DNA from: Arenicola marina
Taxonomy: Eukaryota; Annelida; Polychaeta; Arenicolidae
NCBI GenBank assembly: GCA_964019135.1
Contig: OZ025252.1
Coordinates: 49,822,959-49,886,958 of the forward strand
DNA length: 64,000 nucleotides
Reading direction: 5' to 3'
The notes under the pieces were generated by a model. The model made no database searches and was not told where the DNA came from. It saw only the letters and a program-made list of their open reading frames with translations. Shown here piece after piece: positions 44,502 to 57,600 of this stretch; the stretch's first letter is position 1, and every line of letters starts with the position of its first letter. The position numbers and the translations under genes were made by a program.

Positions 44502-47500
44502 ATGCCCTCCCTGTCATCGCCTTTACTGATGCCCCCATACCCCATGGCCTCCCTGTCATCGCCTTTACTGACGCCTCCATACCCAACGCCCTCGCTGTCA
44601 TCGCCTTTACCGCTGCCTCCATACCCCATGCCCTCCCTGTCATCGCCTTTACTGCTGCCTACATACCCCATGCCCTCCCTGTCATCGCCTTTACTGATGT
44701 CTCCATACTCCATTCCCTCCCTGGCATCGCTTTTACTGCTGCCTCCATACCCCACGCCCTCCCTGTCAGCGCCTTTACTGCTGCCTCCATACCCCATGCC
44801 CGCCCTGTCATCGCCTTTACTGATGCCTGCATACCCCAAGCACGCCCTGTCATCGCCTTTACTGATGCCTGCATATTCCATGCCCTCCCTGTCATCGCTT
44901 GTACTGTTGCCTCCATGCCCTCTCTGTCATCGCCTTTACCGCTGCCTCCATACTCCATGCCCTCCCTGTCATCGCCTTTACTGATGCCTACACACTCCAT
45001 GCCCTCCCTGTCATCGCTTGTACTGCTGCCTCCATACCCCATGCCCGCCCTGTCATTGTCTTTACTGATGCCTGCATACTCCGTGCCCTCCCTGTCATCG
45101 CTTGTACTGCTGCCTCCATACTCCATGCCCTCCCTGTCATCGCCTTTACTGATGCCTGCATACCCCATGCCCGCCCTGTCATCGCCTTTACTGATGCCCC
45201 CATACTCCATTCCCTCCCTGGCGTCGCTTTTACTGCTGCCTCCATACTTCATGCCCTCCCTGTCATCGCCTTTACTACTGCCTCTATACCCAATGCCCGC
45301 CCTGTCATCGCCTTTACTGATGCCTGCATACCCCATGCCCGCCCTGTCATCGCCTTTACTGATGCCTCCATACCCCATGGCCTCCCTGTCATCGCCTTTA
45401 CTGATGCCCCTATAACCCACGCCCTCTGTGTCATCTCTTTTACTGCTGCCTCCATACTCCATTCCCTCCCTGGCATCGCTTTTACTGCTGCCTCCATACT
45501 CCATGCCCACCCTGTCATCGCCTTTACTGCTGCCTCCATACCCCATGCCCGCCCTGTCATCGCCTTTACCGATGCCTCCATACTCCATGCCCTCCCTGTC
45601 ATCGCCTTTACTGCTGCCTCCATACCCCATGCCCTCCCTGTCATCGCCTTTACTGCTGCCTCCATACTCCATGCCCTCCCTGTCATCGCTTGTACTGCTG
45701 CCTCCATGCCCTCTCTGTCATCGCCTTTACCGCTGCCTCCATACTCCATGCCCTCCCTGTCATCGCCTTTACTGATGCCTACATACTCCATGCCCTCCCT
45801 GTCATCGCTTGTACTGCTGCCTCCATACCCCATGCCCGCCCTGTCATTGTCTTTACTGATGCCTGCATACTCCATGCCCTCCCTGTCATCGCTTGTACTG
45901 CTGCCTCCATATTCCATGCCCTCCCTGTCATCGCCTTTACTGCTGCCTCCATACCCCATGCCCGCCCTGTCATTGCCTTTACTGATGCCTCCATACTCCA
46001 TGCCCTCCCTGTCATCGCTTTTACTGATGCCTCCATGCCCTCCCTGTCATCGCCTTTACCGCTTCCTCCATACCCCATGCCCGCCCTGTCATCGCCTTTA
46101 CTGACGCCTCCATACCCAACGCCCTCGCTGTCATCGCCTTTACCGCTGCCTCCATACCCCATGCCCTCCCTGTCATCGCCTTTACTGCTGCCTACATACC
46201 CCATGCCCTCCCTGTCATCGCCTTTACTGATGCCCCCATACCCCATGGCCTCCCTGTCATCGCCTTTACTGATGCCTCCATACCCCATGCCCGCCCTGTC
46301 ATCGCCTTTACTGCTGCCTCCATACTCCATGCCCTCCCTCTCATCGCCTTTACTGCTGCCTCCATACCCCATGCCCGCCCTGTCATCGCCTTTACTGATG
46401 CCTCCATACTCCATGCCCTCCCTGTCATCGCCTTTACTGCTGCCTCCATACCCCATGCCCGCCCTGTCATCGCCTTTACTGATGCCTCCATATTCCATGC
46501 CCTCCCTGTCATCGCTTTTACTGATGCCTCCATGCCCCCCCTGTCATCGCCTTTACCGCTGCCTCCATACCCCATGCCCGCCCTGTCATCGCCTTTACTG
46601 ACGCCTCCATACCCAACGCCCTCGCTGTCATCGCCTTTACCGCTGCCTCCATACCCCATGCCCTCCCTGTCATCGCCTTTACTGCTGCCTACATACCCCA
46701 TGCCCTCCCTGTCATCGCCTTTACTGATGTCTCCATACTCCATTCCCTCCCTGGCATCGCTTTTACTGCTGCCTCCATACCCCACGCCCTCCCTGTCAGC
46801 GCCTTTACTGCTGCCTCCATACCCCATGCCCGCCCTGTCATCGCCTTTACTGATGCCTGCATACCCCAAGCACGCCCTGTCATCGCCTTTACTGATGCCT
46901 GCATACTCCATGCCCTCCCTGTCATCGCTTGTACTGCTGCCTCCATGCCCTCTCTGTCATCGCCTTTACCGCTGCCTCCATACTCCATGCCCTCCCTGTC
47001 ATCGCCTTTACTGATGCCTACATACTCCATGCCCTCCCTGTCATCGCTTGTACTGCTGCCTCCATACCCCATGCCAGCCCTGTCATTGTCTTTACTGATG
47101 CCTGCATACTCCATGCCCTCCCTGTCATCGCTTGTACTGCTGCCTCCATACTCCATGCCCTCCCTGTCATCGCCTTTACTGATGCCTGCATACCCCATGC
47201 CCGCCCTGTCATCGCCTTTACTGATGCCCCCATACTCCATTCCCTCCCTGGCGTCGATTTTACCGCTGCCTCCATACTTCATGCCCTCCCTGTCATCGCC
47301 TTTACTACTGCCTCTATACCCCATGCCCGCCCTGTCATCGCCTTTACTGATGCCTGCATACCCCATGCCCGCCCTGTCATCGCCTTTACTGATGCCTCCA
47401 TACCCCATGGCCTCCCTGTCATCGCCTTTACTGATGCCTCTATAACCCACGCCCTCTGTGTCATCTCTTTTACTGCTGCCTCCATACTCCATTCCCTCCC

Positions 47501-49226
47501 TGGCATCGCTTTTACTGCTGCCTCCATACTCCATGCCCACCCTGTCATCGCCTTTACTGCTGCCTCCATACCCCATGCCCGCCCTGTCATCGCCTTTACC
47601 GATGCCTCCATACTCCATGCCCTCCCTGTCATCGCCTTTACTGCTGCCTCCATACCCCATGCCCTCCCTGTCATCGCCTTTACTGCTGCCTCCATACTCC
47701 ATGCCCTCCCTGTCATCGCTTGTACTGCTGCCTCCATGCCCTCTCTGTCATCGCCTTTACCGCTGCCTCCATACTCCATGCCCTCCCTGTCATCGCCTTT
47801 ACTGATGCCTACATACTCCATGCCCTCCCTGTCATCGCTTGTACTGCTGCCTCCATACCCCATGCCCGCCCTGTCATTGTCTTTACTGATGCCTGCATAC
47901 TCCATGCCCTCCCTGTCATCGCTTGTACTGCTGCCTCCATACTCCATGCCCTCCCTGTCATCGCCTTTACTGATGCCTGCATACCCCATGCCCGCCCTGT
48001 CATCGCCTTTACTGATGCCCCCATACTCCATTCCCTCCCTGGCGTCGCTTTTACTGCTGCCTCCATACTTCATGCCCTCCCTGTCATCGCCTTTACTACT
48101 GCCTCTATACCCCATGCCCGCCCTGTCATCGCCTTTACTGATGCCTGCATACCCCATGCCCGCCCTGTCATCGCCTTTACTGATGCCTCCATACCCCATG
48201 GCCTCCCTGTAATCGTCTTTACTGATGCCTCTATAACCCACGCCCTCTGTGTCATCTCTTTTACTGCTGCCTCCATACTCCAATCCCTCCCTGGCATCGC
48301 TTTTACTGCTGCCTCCATACTCCATGCCCACCCTGTCATCGCCTTTACTGCTGCCTCCATACCCCATGCCCGCCCTGTCATCGCCTTTACCGATGCCTCC
48401 ATACTCCATGCCCTCCCTGTCATCGCCTTTACTGCTGCCTCCATACCCCATGCCCTCCCTGTCATCGCCTTTACTGCTGCCTCCATACTCCATGCCCTCC
48501 CTGTCATCGCTTGTACTGCTGCCTCCATGCCCTCTCTGTCATAGCCTTTACCGCGGCCTCCATACTCCATGCCCTCCCTGTCATCGCCTTTACTGATGCC
48601 TCCATACCCCATGCCCGCCCTGTCATTGTCTTTACTGATGCCTGCATACTCCATGCCCTCCCTGTCATCGCTTGTACTGCTGCCTCCATATTCCATGCCC
48701 TCCCTGTCATCGCCTTTACTGCTGCCTCCATACCCCATGCCCGCCCTGTCATTGCCTTTACTGATGCCTCCATACTCCATGCCCTCCCTGTCATCGCTTT
48801 TACTGATGCCTCCATGCCCTCCCTGTCATCGCCTTTACCGCTTCCTCCATACCCCATGCCCGCCCTGTCATCGCCTTTACTGACGCCTCCATACCCAACG
48901 CCCTCGCTGTCATCGCCTTTACCGCTGCCTCCATACCCCATGCCCTCCCTGTCATCGCCTTTACTGCTGCCTACATACCCCATGCCCTCCCTGTCATCGC
49001 CTTTACTGATGCCCCCATACCCCATGGCTTCCCTGTCATCGCCTTTACTGATGCCTCCATACCCCATGCCCGCCCTGTCATCGCCTTTACTGCTGCCTCC
49101 ATACTCCATGCCCTCCCTCTCATCGCCTTTACTGCTGCCTCCATACCCCATGCCCGCCCTGTCATCGCCTTTACTGATGCCTCCATATTCCATGCCCTCC
49201 CTGTCATCGCTTTTACTGATGCCTCC
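44502..49226. repeat. Higher-order pair in array 2 (2030 bp and an expanded copy)
   Basis: 44502-46531 recurs from 46532 at an offset of 2030 bp. The second copy contains an extra 791-bp tandem duplication (the same variants at 47458 and 48249, and at 47720 and 48511) and then a loss of 126 bp, giving an offset of 2695 by 49193. 2030 fits 45 full units plus four 35-bp units (seen near 44910, 45706, 46030 and 46528); 791 fits 18 full units plus one 35-bp unit; 126 is three units. Confidence 0.75.
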
Positions 49227-51689
49227 ATGCCCCCCCTGCCATCGCCTTTACTGCTGCCTCCATACCCCATGCCCTCCCTGTCATCGCCTTTACTGCTGCC
49301 TCCATACTCCATGCCCTCCCTGTCATCGCTTGTACTGCTGCCTCCATGCCCTCTCTGTCATCGCCTTTACCGCTGCCTCCATACTCCATGCCCTCCCTGT
49401 CATCGCCTTTACTGATGCCTACATACTCCATGCCCTCCCTGTCATCGCTTGTACTGCTGCCTCCATACCCCATGCCCGCCCTGTCATTGTCTTTACTGAT
49501 GCCTGCATACTCCATGCCCTCCCTGTCATCGTTTGTACTGCTGCCTCCATACTCCATGCCCTCCCTGTCATCGCCTTTACTGATGCCTGCATACCCCATG
49601 CCCGCCCTGTCATCGCCTTTACTGATGCCCCCGTACTCCATGCCCTCCCTATCATCGCTTGTACTGCTGCCTCCATACTCCATGCCTCCCTGTCATCGCC
49701 TTTACTGCTGCCTCCATACCTCATGCCCGCCCTGTCATCGCCTTTGCTGATGCCTCCACACTCCATGCCCACCCTGTCATCGCTTTTACTGATGCCTCCA
49801 TGCCCTCCCTGTCATCGCCCTTACCGCTGCTTCCATACCCCATGCCCGCCCTGTCATCGCCTTTACTGCTGCCTCCATACTCCATGCCCTCCCTGTCATC
49901 GCTTTTACTGATGCCTCCATGCCCTCCCTGTCATCGCCTTTACCGCTGCCTCCATACCCCATGCCCTCCCTGTCATCACCTTTACTGATGCCTCCATATC
50001 CCATGCCCGCCCTGTCATCGCCTTTACTGATGCCTCCATACCCCATATCCGCCCTGTCATCGCCTTTACCGCTGCCTCCATACTCCATGCCCGCTCTGTC
50101 ATCGCCTTTACTGATGCCTCCATACCCCATGCCCTCCCTGCCATCGCCTTTACCGCTGCCTCCATACTCCATGCCCTCCTTGTCATCGCCTTTACTGCTG
50201 CCTCCATACCCCATGCCCTCCCTGTCATCGCCTTTACTGTTGCCTTTATACCCCATATCCGCCCTGTCATCGTCTTTACTGATGCCTCCATACTCCATGC
50301 CCTCCCTGTCATCGCCATTACCGCTGCTTCCATACCCCATGCCCGCCCTGTCATCGCCTTTACTGCTGCCTCCATACCCCATGCCCTCCCTGTCATCGCT
50401 TTTACTGATGCCTCCATGCCCTCCCTGTCATCGCCTTTACCGCTGCCTCCATACCCCATGCCCTCCCTGTCATCACCTTTACTGATGCCTCCATATCCCA
50501 TGCCCGCCCTGTCATCGCCTTTACTGATGCCTCCATACCCCATCTCCGCCCTGTCATCGCCTTTACCGCTGCCTCCATACTCCATGCCCGCCCTGTCATC
50601 GCCTTTACTGATGCCTCCATGCCCTCCCTGTCATCGCCTTTACCGCTGCTTCCATACCCCATGCCCGCCCTGTCATCGCCTTTACTGCTGCCTCCATACT
50701 CCATGCCCTCCCTGTCATCGCTTTTACTGATGCCTCCATGCCCTCCCTGTCATCGCCTTTACCGCTGCCTCCATACCCCATGCCCTCCCTGTCATCACCT
50801 TTACTGATGCCTCCATATCCCATGCCCGCCCTGTCATTGCCTTTACTGATGCCTCCATACCCCATATCCGCCCTGTCATCGCCTTTACCGCTGCCTCCAT
50901 ACTCCATGCCCGCTCTGTCATCGCCTTTACTGATGCCTCCATACCCAATGCCCTCCCTGTCATCGCCTTTACCGCTGCCTCCATACTCCATGCCCTCCTT
51001 GTCATCGCCTTTACTGCTGCCTCCATACCCCATGCCCTCCCTGTCATCGCCTTTACTGTTGCCTTTATACCCCATATCCGCCCTGTCATCGTCTTTACTG
51101 ATGCCTCCATACTCCATGCCCTCCCTGTCATCGCCTTTGCCGCTGCTTCCATAGCCCATGCCCGCCCTGTCATCGCCTTTACTGTTGCCTCCATACTCCA
51201 TGCCCTCCCTGTCATCGCTTTTACTGATGCCTCCATGCCCTCCCTGTCATCGCCTTTACCGCTGCCTCCATACCCCATGCCATCCCTGTCATCACCTTTA
51301 CTGATGCCTCCATATCCCATGCCCGCCCTGTCATCGCCTTTACTGATGCCTCCATACCCCATATCCGCCCTGTCATCGCCTTTACCGCTGCCTCCATACT
51401 CCATGCCCGCCCTGTCATCGCCTTTACTGATGCCTCCATACCCCATGCCCTCCCTGTCATCGCCTTTACCGCTGCCTCCATACTCCATGCCCTCCTTGTC
51501 ATCGCCTTTACTGCTGCCTCCATACCCCATGCCCTCCCTGTCATCGCCTTTACTGTTGCCATTATACCCCATATCCGCCCTGTCATCGTCTTTACTGATA
51601 CCTCCATACTGCTTGCCCGCCCTGTCATTGCCTTTACTGATGCCTCCATACTCCATGCCCTCCCTGTCATCGCCTTTACGGCTGCCTCC

Positions 51690-54600
51690 ATGCCCTCTTT
51701 GTCATCGCCTTTACCGCTGCCACCATAGTCCTTGCCCTCCCTGTCATTGTCTTTACTGATGCCTGCATACTCCATGCCCTCCCTGTCATCGCCTTTACCG
51801 CTGCCTCCATACTCCATGCCCTCCCTGTCATCGCCTTTACTGATGCCTGCATGCACCATGCCCTCCCTGTCATCGCCTTTACTGATGCCTGCATACTCCA
51901 TGCCCTCCCTGTCATCGCCTTTACCGCTGCCTCCATACTCCATGCCCTCCCTGTCATCGTCTTTACTGATGCCTCCATACTCCATGCCCTCCCTGTCATC
52001 GCCTTTACTGATGCCTCCATACCCCATGCCCGCCCTGTCATCGCCTTTACCGTTGCCTCCATACCCCATGCCCGCCCTGTCATCGCCTTTACTGATGCCT
52101 CAATACCCCATGCCCGCCCTGTCATCGCCTTTACTGATGCCTCCATATTCCATGCCCTCCCTGTCATCGCCTTTACTGACGCCTCTATACTCCATGCCCT
52201 CTCTCTCATCGCCTTTACTGCTGCCTCCATACTCCATGCCCTTCCTGTCATCGCCTTTACTGATGCCTGTATATTCCATGCCCTCCCTGTCATCGCCTTT
52301 ACTGATGCCTCCATACTCCATGCCCTCCCTGTCATCGCCTTTACTGATGCCTCCAGAATCCATGCCCGCCCTGTCATCGTCTTTACTGATACCTCCATAC
52401 TGCTTGCCCGCCCTGTCATCGCCTTTACTGTTGCCTCCATACTCCATGCCCTCCCTGTGATCGCCTTTACGGCTGCCTCCATGCCCTCTCTACCATCGCC
52501 TTTACCGCTGCCTCCATACTCCATGCCCTCCCTGTCATTGTCTTTACTGATGCCTGCATACTCCATGCCCTCCCTGTCATCGCCTTTACCGCTGCCTCCA
52601 TACTCCATGCCCTCCCTGTCATTGCCTTTACTGACGCCTCCATACTCCATGCCCTCCCTGTCATCGCTTTTACTGCTGCCTCCATACTCCATGCCCTCCC
52701 TGTCATCGCCTTTACCGCTGCCTCCATACCCCATGCCCTCCCTGTCATTGTCTTTACTGATGCCTGCATACTCCATGCCCTCCCTGTCATCGCCTTGACC
52801 GCTCCCTCCATACTCCATGCCCTCCCTGTCATCGCCTTTACCGCTGCCTCCATACTCCATGCCCTCCCTGTCATCACCTTTACTGACGCCTCCATACTCC
52901 ATGCCCTCCCTGTCGTCGCTTTTACTGATGCCTCCATACTCCATGCCCTCTTTGTCATCGCCTTTACCGCTGCCTCCATACTCCATGCCCGCCCTGTCAT
53001 CGCCTTTACTGATGCCTCCATACTGCTTGTCCGCCCTGTCATGGCCTTTACTGCTGCCTCCATACTCCATGCCCTCCCTGGCATCGCTTTTACTGCTGCC
53101 TCCATACTATATGCCCTCCTTGTCATCGCCTTTACTGCTGCCTCCATACCCCATGCCCGCCCTGTTATCGCCTTTACTGATGCCTCCATACTCCATTCCC
53201 TAGCTGTCATCGCCTTTACTGATGCCTGCATACCCCATGCCCGCCCTGTCATCGCCTTTACTGATGCCTCCATACTCCATGCCCTCTCTGTCATTGCTTG
53301 TACTGCTGCCTCCATACCCCATGCCCGCCCTGTCATCGCCTTTACTGATGCCTCCATATCCCATGCCCGCCTTGTCATCGCCTTTACTGATGCCTCCATA
53401 CCCCATATCCGCCCTGTCATCGCCTTTACCGCTGCCTCCATACTCCATGCCCGCCCTGTCATCGCCTTTACTGATGCCTCCATACCCCATGCCCTCCCTG
53501 TCATCGCCTTTACCGCTGCCTCCATACTCCATGCCCTCCTTGTCATCGCCTTTACTGCTGCCTCCATACCCCATGCCCTCCCTGTCATCGCCTTTACTGT
53601 TGCCATTATACCCCATATCCGCCCTGTCATCGTCTTTACTGATGCCTCCATACTCCATTCCCTCCTTGTCAACGCCTTTACCGCTGCTTCCATACTCCAT
53701 GCCCTTCCTGTCATCGCCTTTACTGATGCCTCCATACCCCTGCCCTCCCTGTCTTCGCTTTTACTGATGCCTCCATACCCCATGCCCGCCCTGTCATCGC
53801 CTTTACTGATGCCTCCATACTCCCAGCCCTCCCTGTCATCGCCTTTACTGATGCCTCAATACCCCATGCCCGCCCTGTCATCGCCTTTACTGATGCCTCC
53901 ATATTCCATGCCCTCCCTGTCATCGCCTTTACTGACGCCTCTATACTCCGTGCCCTCTCTGTCATCGCCTTTACTGCTGCCTCCATATTCCATGCCCTTC
54001 CTGTCATCGCCTTTACTGATGCCTGTATACTCTATGCCCTCCCTGTCATCGCCGTTTCTGATACCTCCATACTGCTTGCCCGCCCTGTCATTGCCTTTAC
54101 TGATGCCTCCATACTCCATGCCCTCCCTGTCATCGCCTTTACGGCTGCCTCCATGCCCTCTTTGTCATCGCCTTTACCGCTGCCACCATACTCCTTGCCC
54201 TCCCTGTCATTGTCTTTACTGATGCCTGCATACTCCATGCCCTCCCTGTCATCGCCTTTACCGCTGCCTCCATACTCCATGCCCTCCCTGTCATCGCCTT
54301 TACTGATGCCTGCATGCACCATGCCCTCCCTGTCATCGCCTTTACTGATGCCTGCATACTCCATGCCCTCCCTGTCATCGCCTTTACCGCTGCCTCCATA
54401 CTCCATGCCCGCCCTGTCATCGCCTTTACTGATGCCTCCATATTCCATGCCCTCCCTGTCATCGCCTTTACTGACGCCTCTATACTCCATGCCCTCTCTC
54501 TCATCGCCTTTACTGCTGCCTCCATACTCCATGCCCTTCCTGTCATCGCCTTTACTGATGCCTGTATATTCCATGCCCTCCCTGTCATCGCCTTTACTGA

Positions 54601-57600
54601 TGCCTCCATACTCCATGCCCTCCCTGTCATCGCCTTTACTGATGCCTCCAGAATCCATGCCCGCCCTGTCATCGTCTTTACTGATACCTCCATACTGCTT
54701 GCCCGCCCTGTCATCGCCTTTACTGTTGCCTCCATACTCCATGCCCTCCCTGTGATCGCCTTTACGGCTGCCTCCATGCCCTCTCTACCATCGCCTTTAC
54801 CGCTGCCTCCATACTCCATGCCCTCCCTGTCATTGCCTTTACTGACGCCTCCATACTCCATGCCCTCCCGGTCATCGCTTTTACTGCTGCCTCCATACTC
54901 CATGCCCTCCCTGTCATCGCCTTTACCGCTGCCTCCATACCCCATGCCCTCCCTGTCATTGTCTTTACTGATGCCTGCATACTCCATGCCCTCCCTGTCA
55001 TCGCCTTGACCGCTGCCTCCATACTCCATGCCCTCCCTGTCATCGCCTTTACCGCTGCCTCCATACTCCATGCCCTCCCTGTCATCACCTTTACTGACGC
55101 CTCCATACTCCATGCCCTCCCTGTCGTCGCTTTTACTGATGCCTCCATACTCCATGCCCTCTTTGTCATCGCCTTTACCGCTGCCTCCATACTCCATGCC
55201 CGCCCTGTCATCGCCTTTACTGATGCCTCCATACTGCTTGCCCGCCCTGTCATGGCCTTTACTGCTGCCTCCATACTCCATGCCCTCCCTGGCATCGCTT
55301 TTACTGCTGCCTCCATACTATATGCCCTCCCTGTCATCGCCTTTACTGCTGCCTCCATACCCCATGCCCGCCCTGTTATCGCCTTTACTGATGCCTCCAT
55401 ACTCCATGCCCTAGCTGTCATCGCCTTTACTGATGCCTGCATACCCCATGCCCGCCCTGTCATCGCCTTTACTGATGCCTCCATACTCCATGCCCTCTCT
55501 GTCATTGCTTGTACTGCTGCCTCCATACCCCATGCCCGCCCTGTTATCGCCTTTACTGATGCCTCCATACTCCATGCCCTCCCTGTCATTGCTTGTACTG
55601 CTGCCTCCATACCCAATGCCCTCCCTGTCATCGCCTTTACTGCTGCCGCTATACCCCACGCCCTCCCTGTCATCGCCTTTACTGCTGCCTCCATATCCCA
55701 TGCCCGCCCTGTCATCGCCTTTACTGATGCCTCCATACCCCATATCCGCCCTGTCATCGCCTTTACCGCTGCCTCCATACTCCATGCCCGCCCTGTCATC
55801 GCCTTTACTGATGCCTGCATACCCCATGCCCGCCCTGTCATCGCCTTTACTGATGCCTCCATACTCCCAGCCCTCCCTGTCATCGCCTTTACTGATGCCT
55901 CAATACCCCATGCCCGCCCTGTCATCGCCTTTACTGATGCCTCCATATTCCATGCCCTCCCTGTCATCGCCTTTACTGACGCCTCTATACTCCGTGCCCT
56001 CTCTGTCATCGCCTTTACTGCTGCCTCCATATTCCATGCCCTTCCTGTCATCGCCTTTACTGTTGCCTGTATACTCTATGCCCTCCCTGTCATCGCCGTT
56101 TCTGATGCCTCCATACTCCATGCCCTCCCTGTCATCGCCTTTACTGATGCCTCCAGAATCCATGACCGCCCTGTCATCGTCTTTACTGATACCTCCATAC
56201 TGCTTGCCCGCCCTGTCATTGCCTTTACTGATGCCTCCATACTCCATGCCCTCCCTGTCATCGCCTTTACGGCTGCCTCCATGCCCTCTTTGTCATCGCC
56301 TTTACCGCTGCCACCATACTCCTTGCCCTCCCTGTCATTGTCGTTACTGATGCCTGCATACTCCATGCCCTCCCTGTCATCGCCTTTACCGCTGCCTCCA
56401 TACTCCATGCCCTCCCTGTCATCGCCTTTACTGATGCCTGCATGCACCATGCCCTCCCTGTCATCGCCTTTACTGATGCCTGCATACTCCATGCCCTCCC
56501 TGTCATCGCCTTTACCGCTGCCTCCATACTCCATGCCCTCCCTGTCATCGTCTTTACTGATGCCTCCATACTCCATGCCCTCCCTGTCATCGCCTTTACT
56601 GATGCCTCCATACCCCATGCCCGCCCTGTCATCGCCTTTACCGTTGCCTCCATACCCCATGCCCGCCCTGTCATCGCCTTTACTGATGCCTCAATACCCC
56701 ATGCCCGCCCTGTCATCGCCTTTACTGATGCCTCCAGAATCCATGCCCGCCCTGTCATCGCCTTTACTGATGCCTCCATACTCCATGCCCTCTCTGTCAT
56801 TGCTTGTACTGCTGCCTCCATACCCCATGCCCGCCCTGTCATCGCCTTTACTGATGCCTCCATATCCCATGCCCGCCTTGTCATCGCCTTTACTGATGCC
56901 TCCATACCCCATATCCGCCCTGTCATCGCCTTTACCGCTGCCTCCATACTCCATGCCCGCCCTGTCATCGCCTTTACTGATGCCTCCATACCCCATGCCC
57001 TCCCTGTCATCGCCTTTACCGCTGCCTCCATACTCCATGCCCTCCTTGTCATCGCCTTTACTGCTGCCTCCATACCCCATGCCCTCCCTGTCATCGCCTT
57101 TACTGTTGCCATTATACCCCATATCCGCCCTGTCATCGTCTTTACTGATGCCTCCATACTCCATTCCCTCCTTGTCAACGCCTTTACCGCTGCTTCCATA
57201 CTCCATGCCCTTCCTGTCATCGCCTTTACTGATGCCTCCATACCCCTGCCCTCCCTGTCTTCGCTTTTACTGATGCCTCCATACCCCATGCCCGCCCTGT
57301 CATCGCCTTTACTGATGCCTCCTTACTCCCAGCCCTCCCTGTCATCGCCTTTACTGATGCCTCAATACCCCATGCCCGCCCTGTCATCGCCTTTACTGAT
57401 GCCTCCATATTCCATGCCCTCCCTGTCATCGCCTTTACTGACGCCTCTATACTCCGTGCCCTCTCTGTCATCGCCTTTACTGCTGCCTCCATATTCCATG
57501 CCCTTCCTGTCATCGCCTTTACTGATGCCTGTATACTCTATGCCCTCCCTGTCATCGCCGTTTCTGATACCTCCATACTGCTTGCCCGCCCTGTCATTGC

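Noticed and set aside
55006..57273. 755-codon + strand open frame in array 2 (HALPVIAFTDAS then MPSLSSPL)
   Set aside because: The 42-bp period is a multiple of three and nearly stop-free in several frames. The frame switches at a 35-bp unit, and the opposite strand is equally open.
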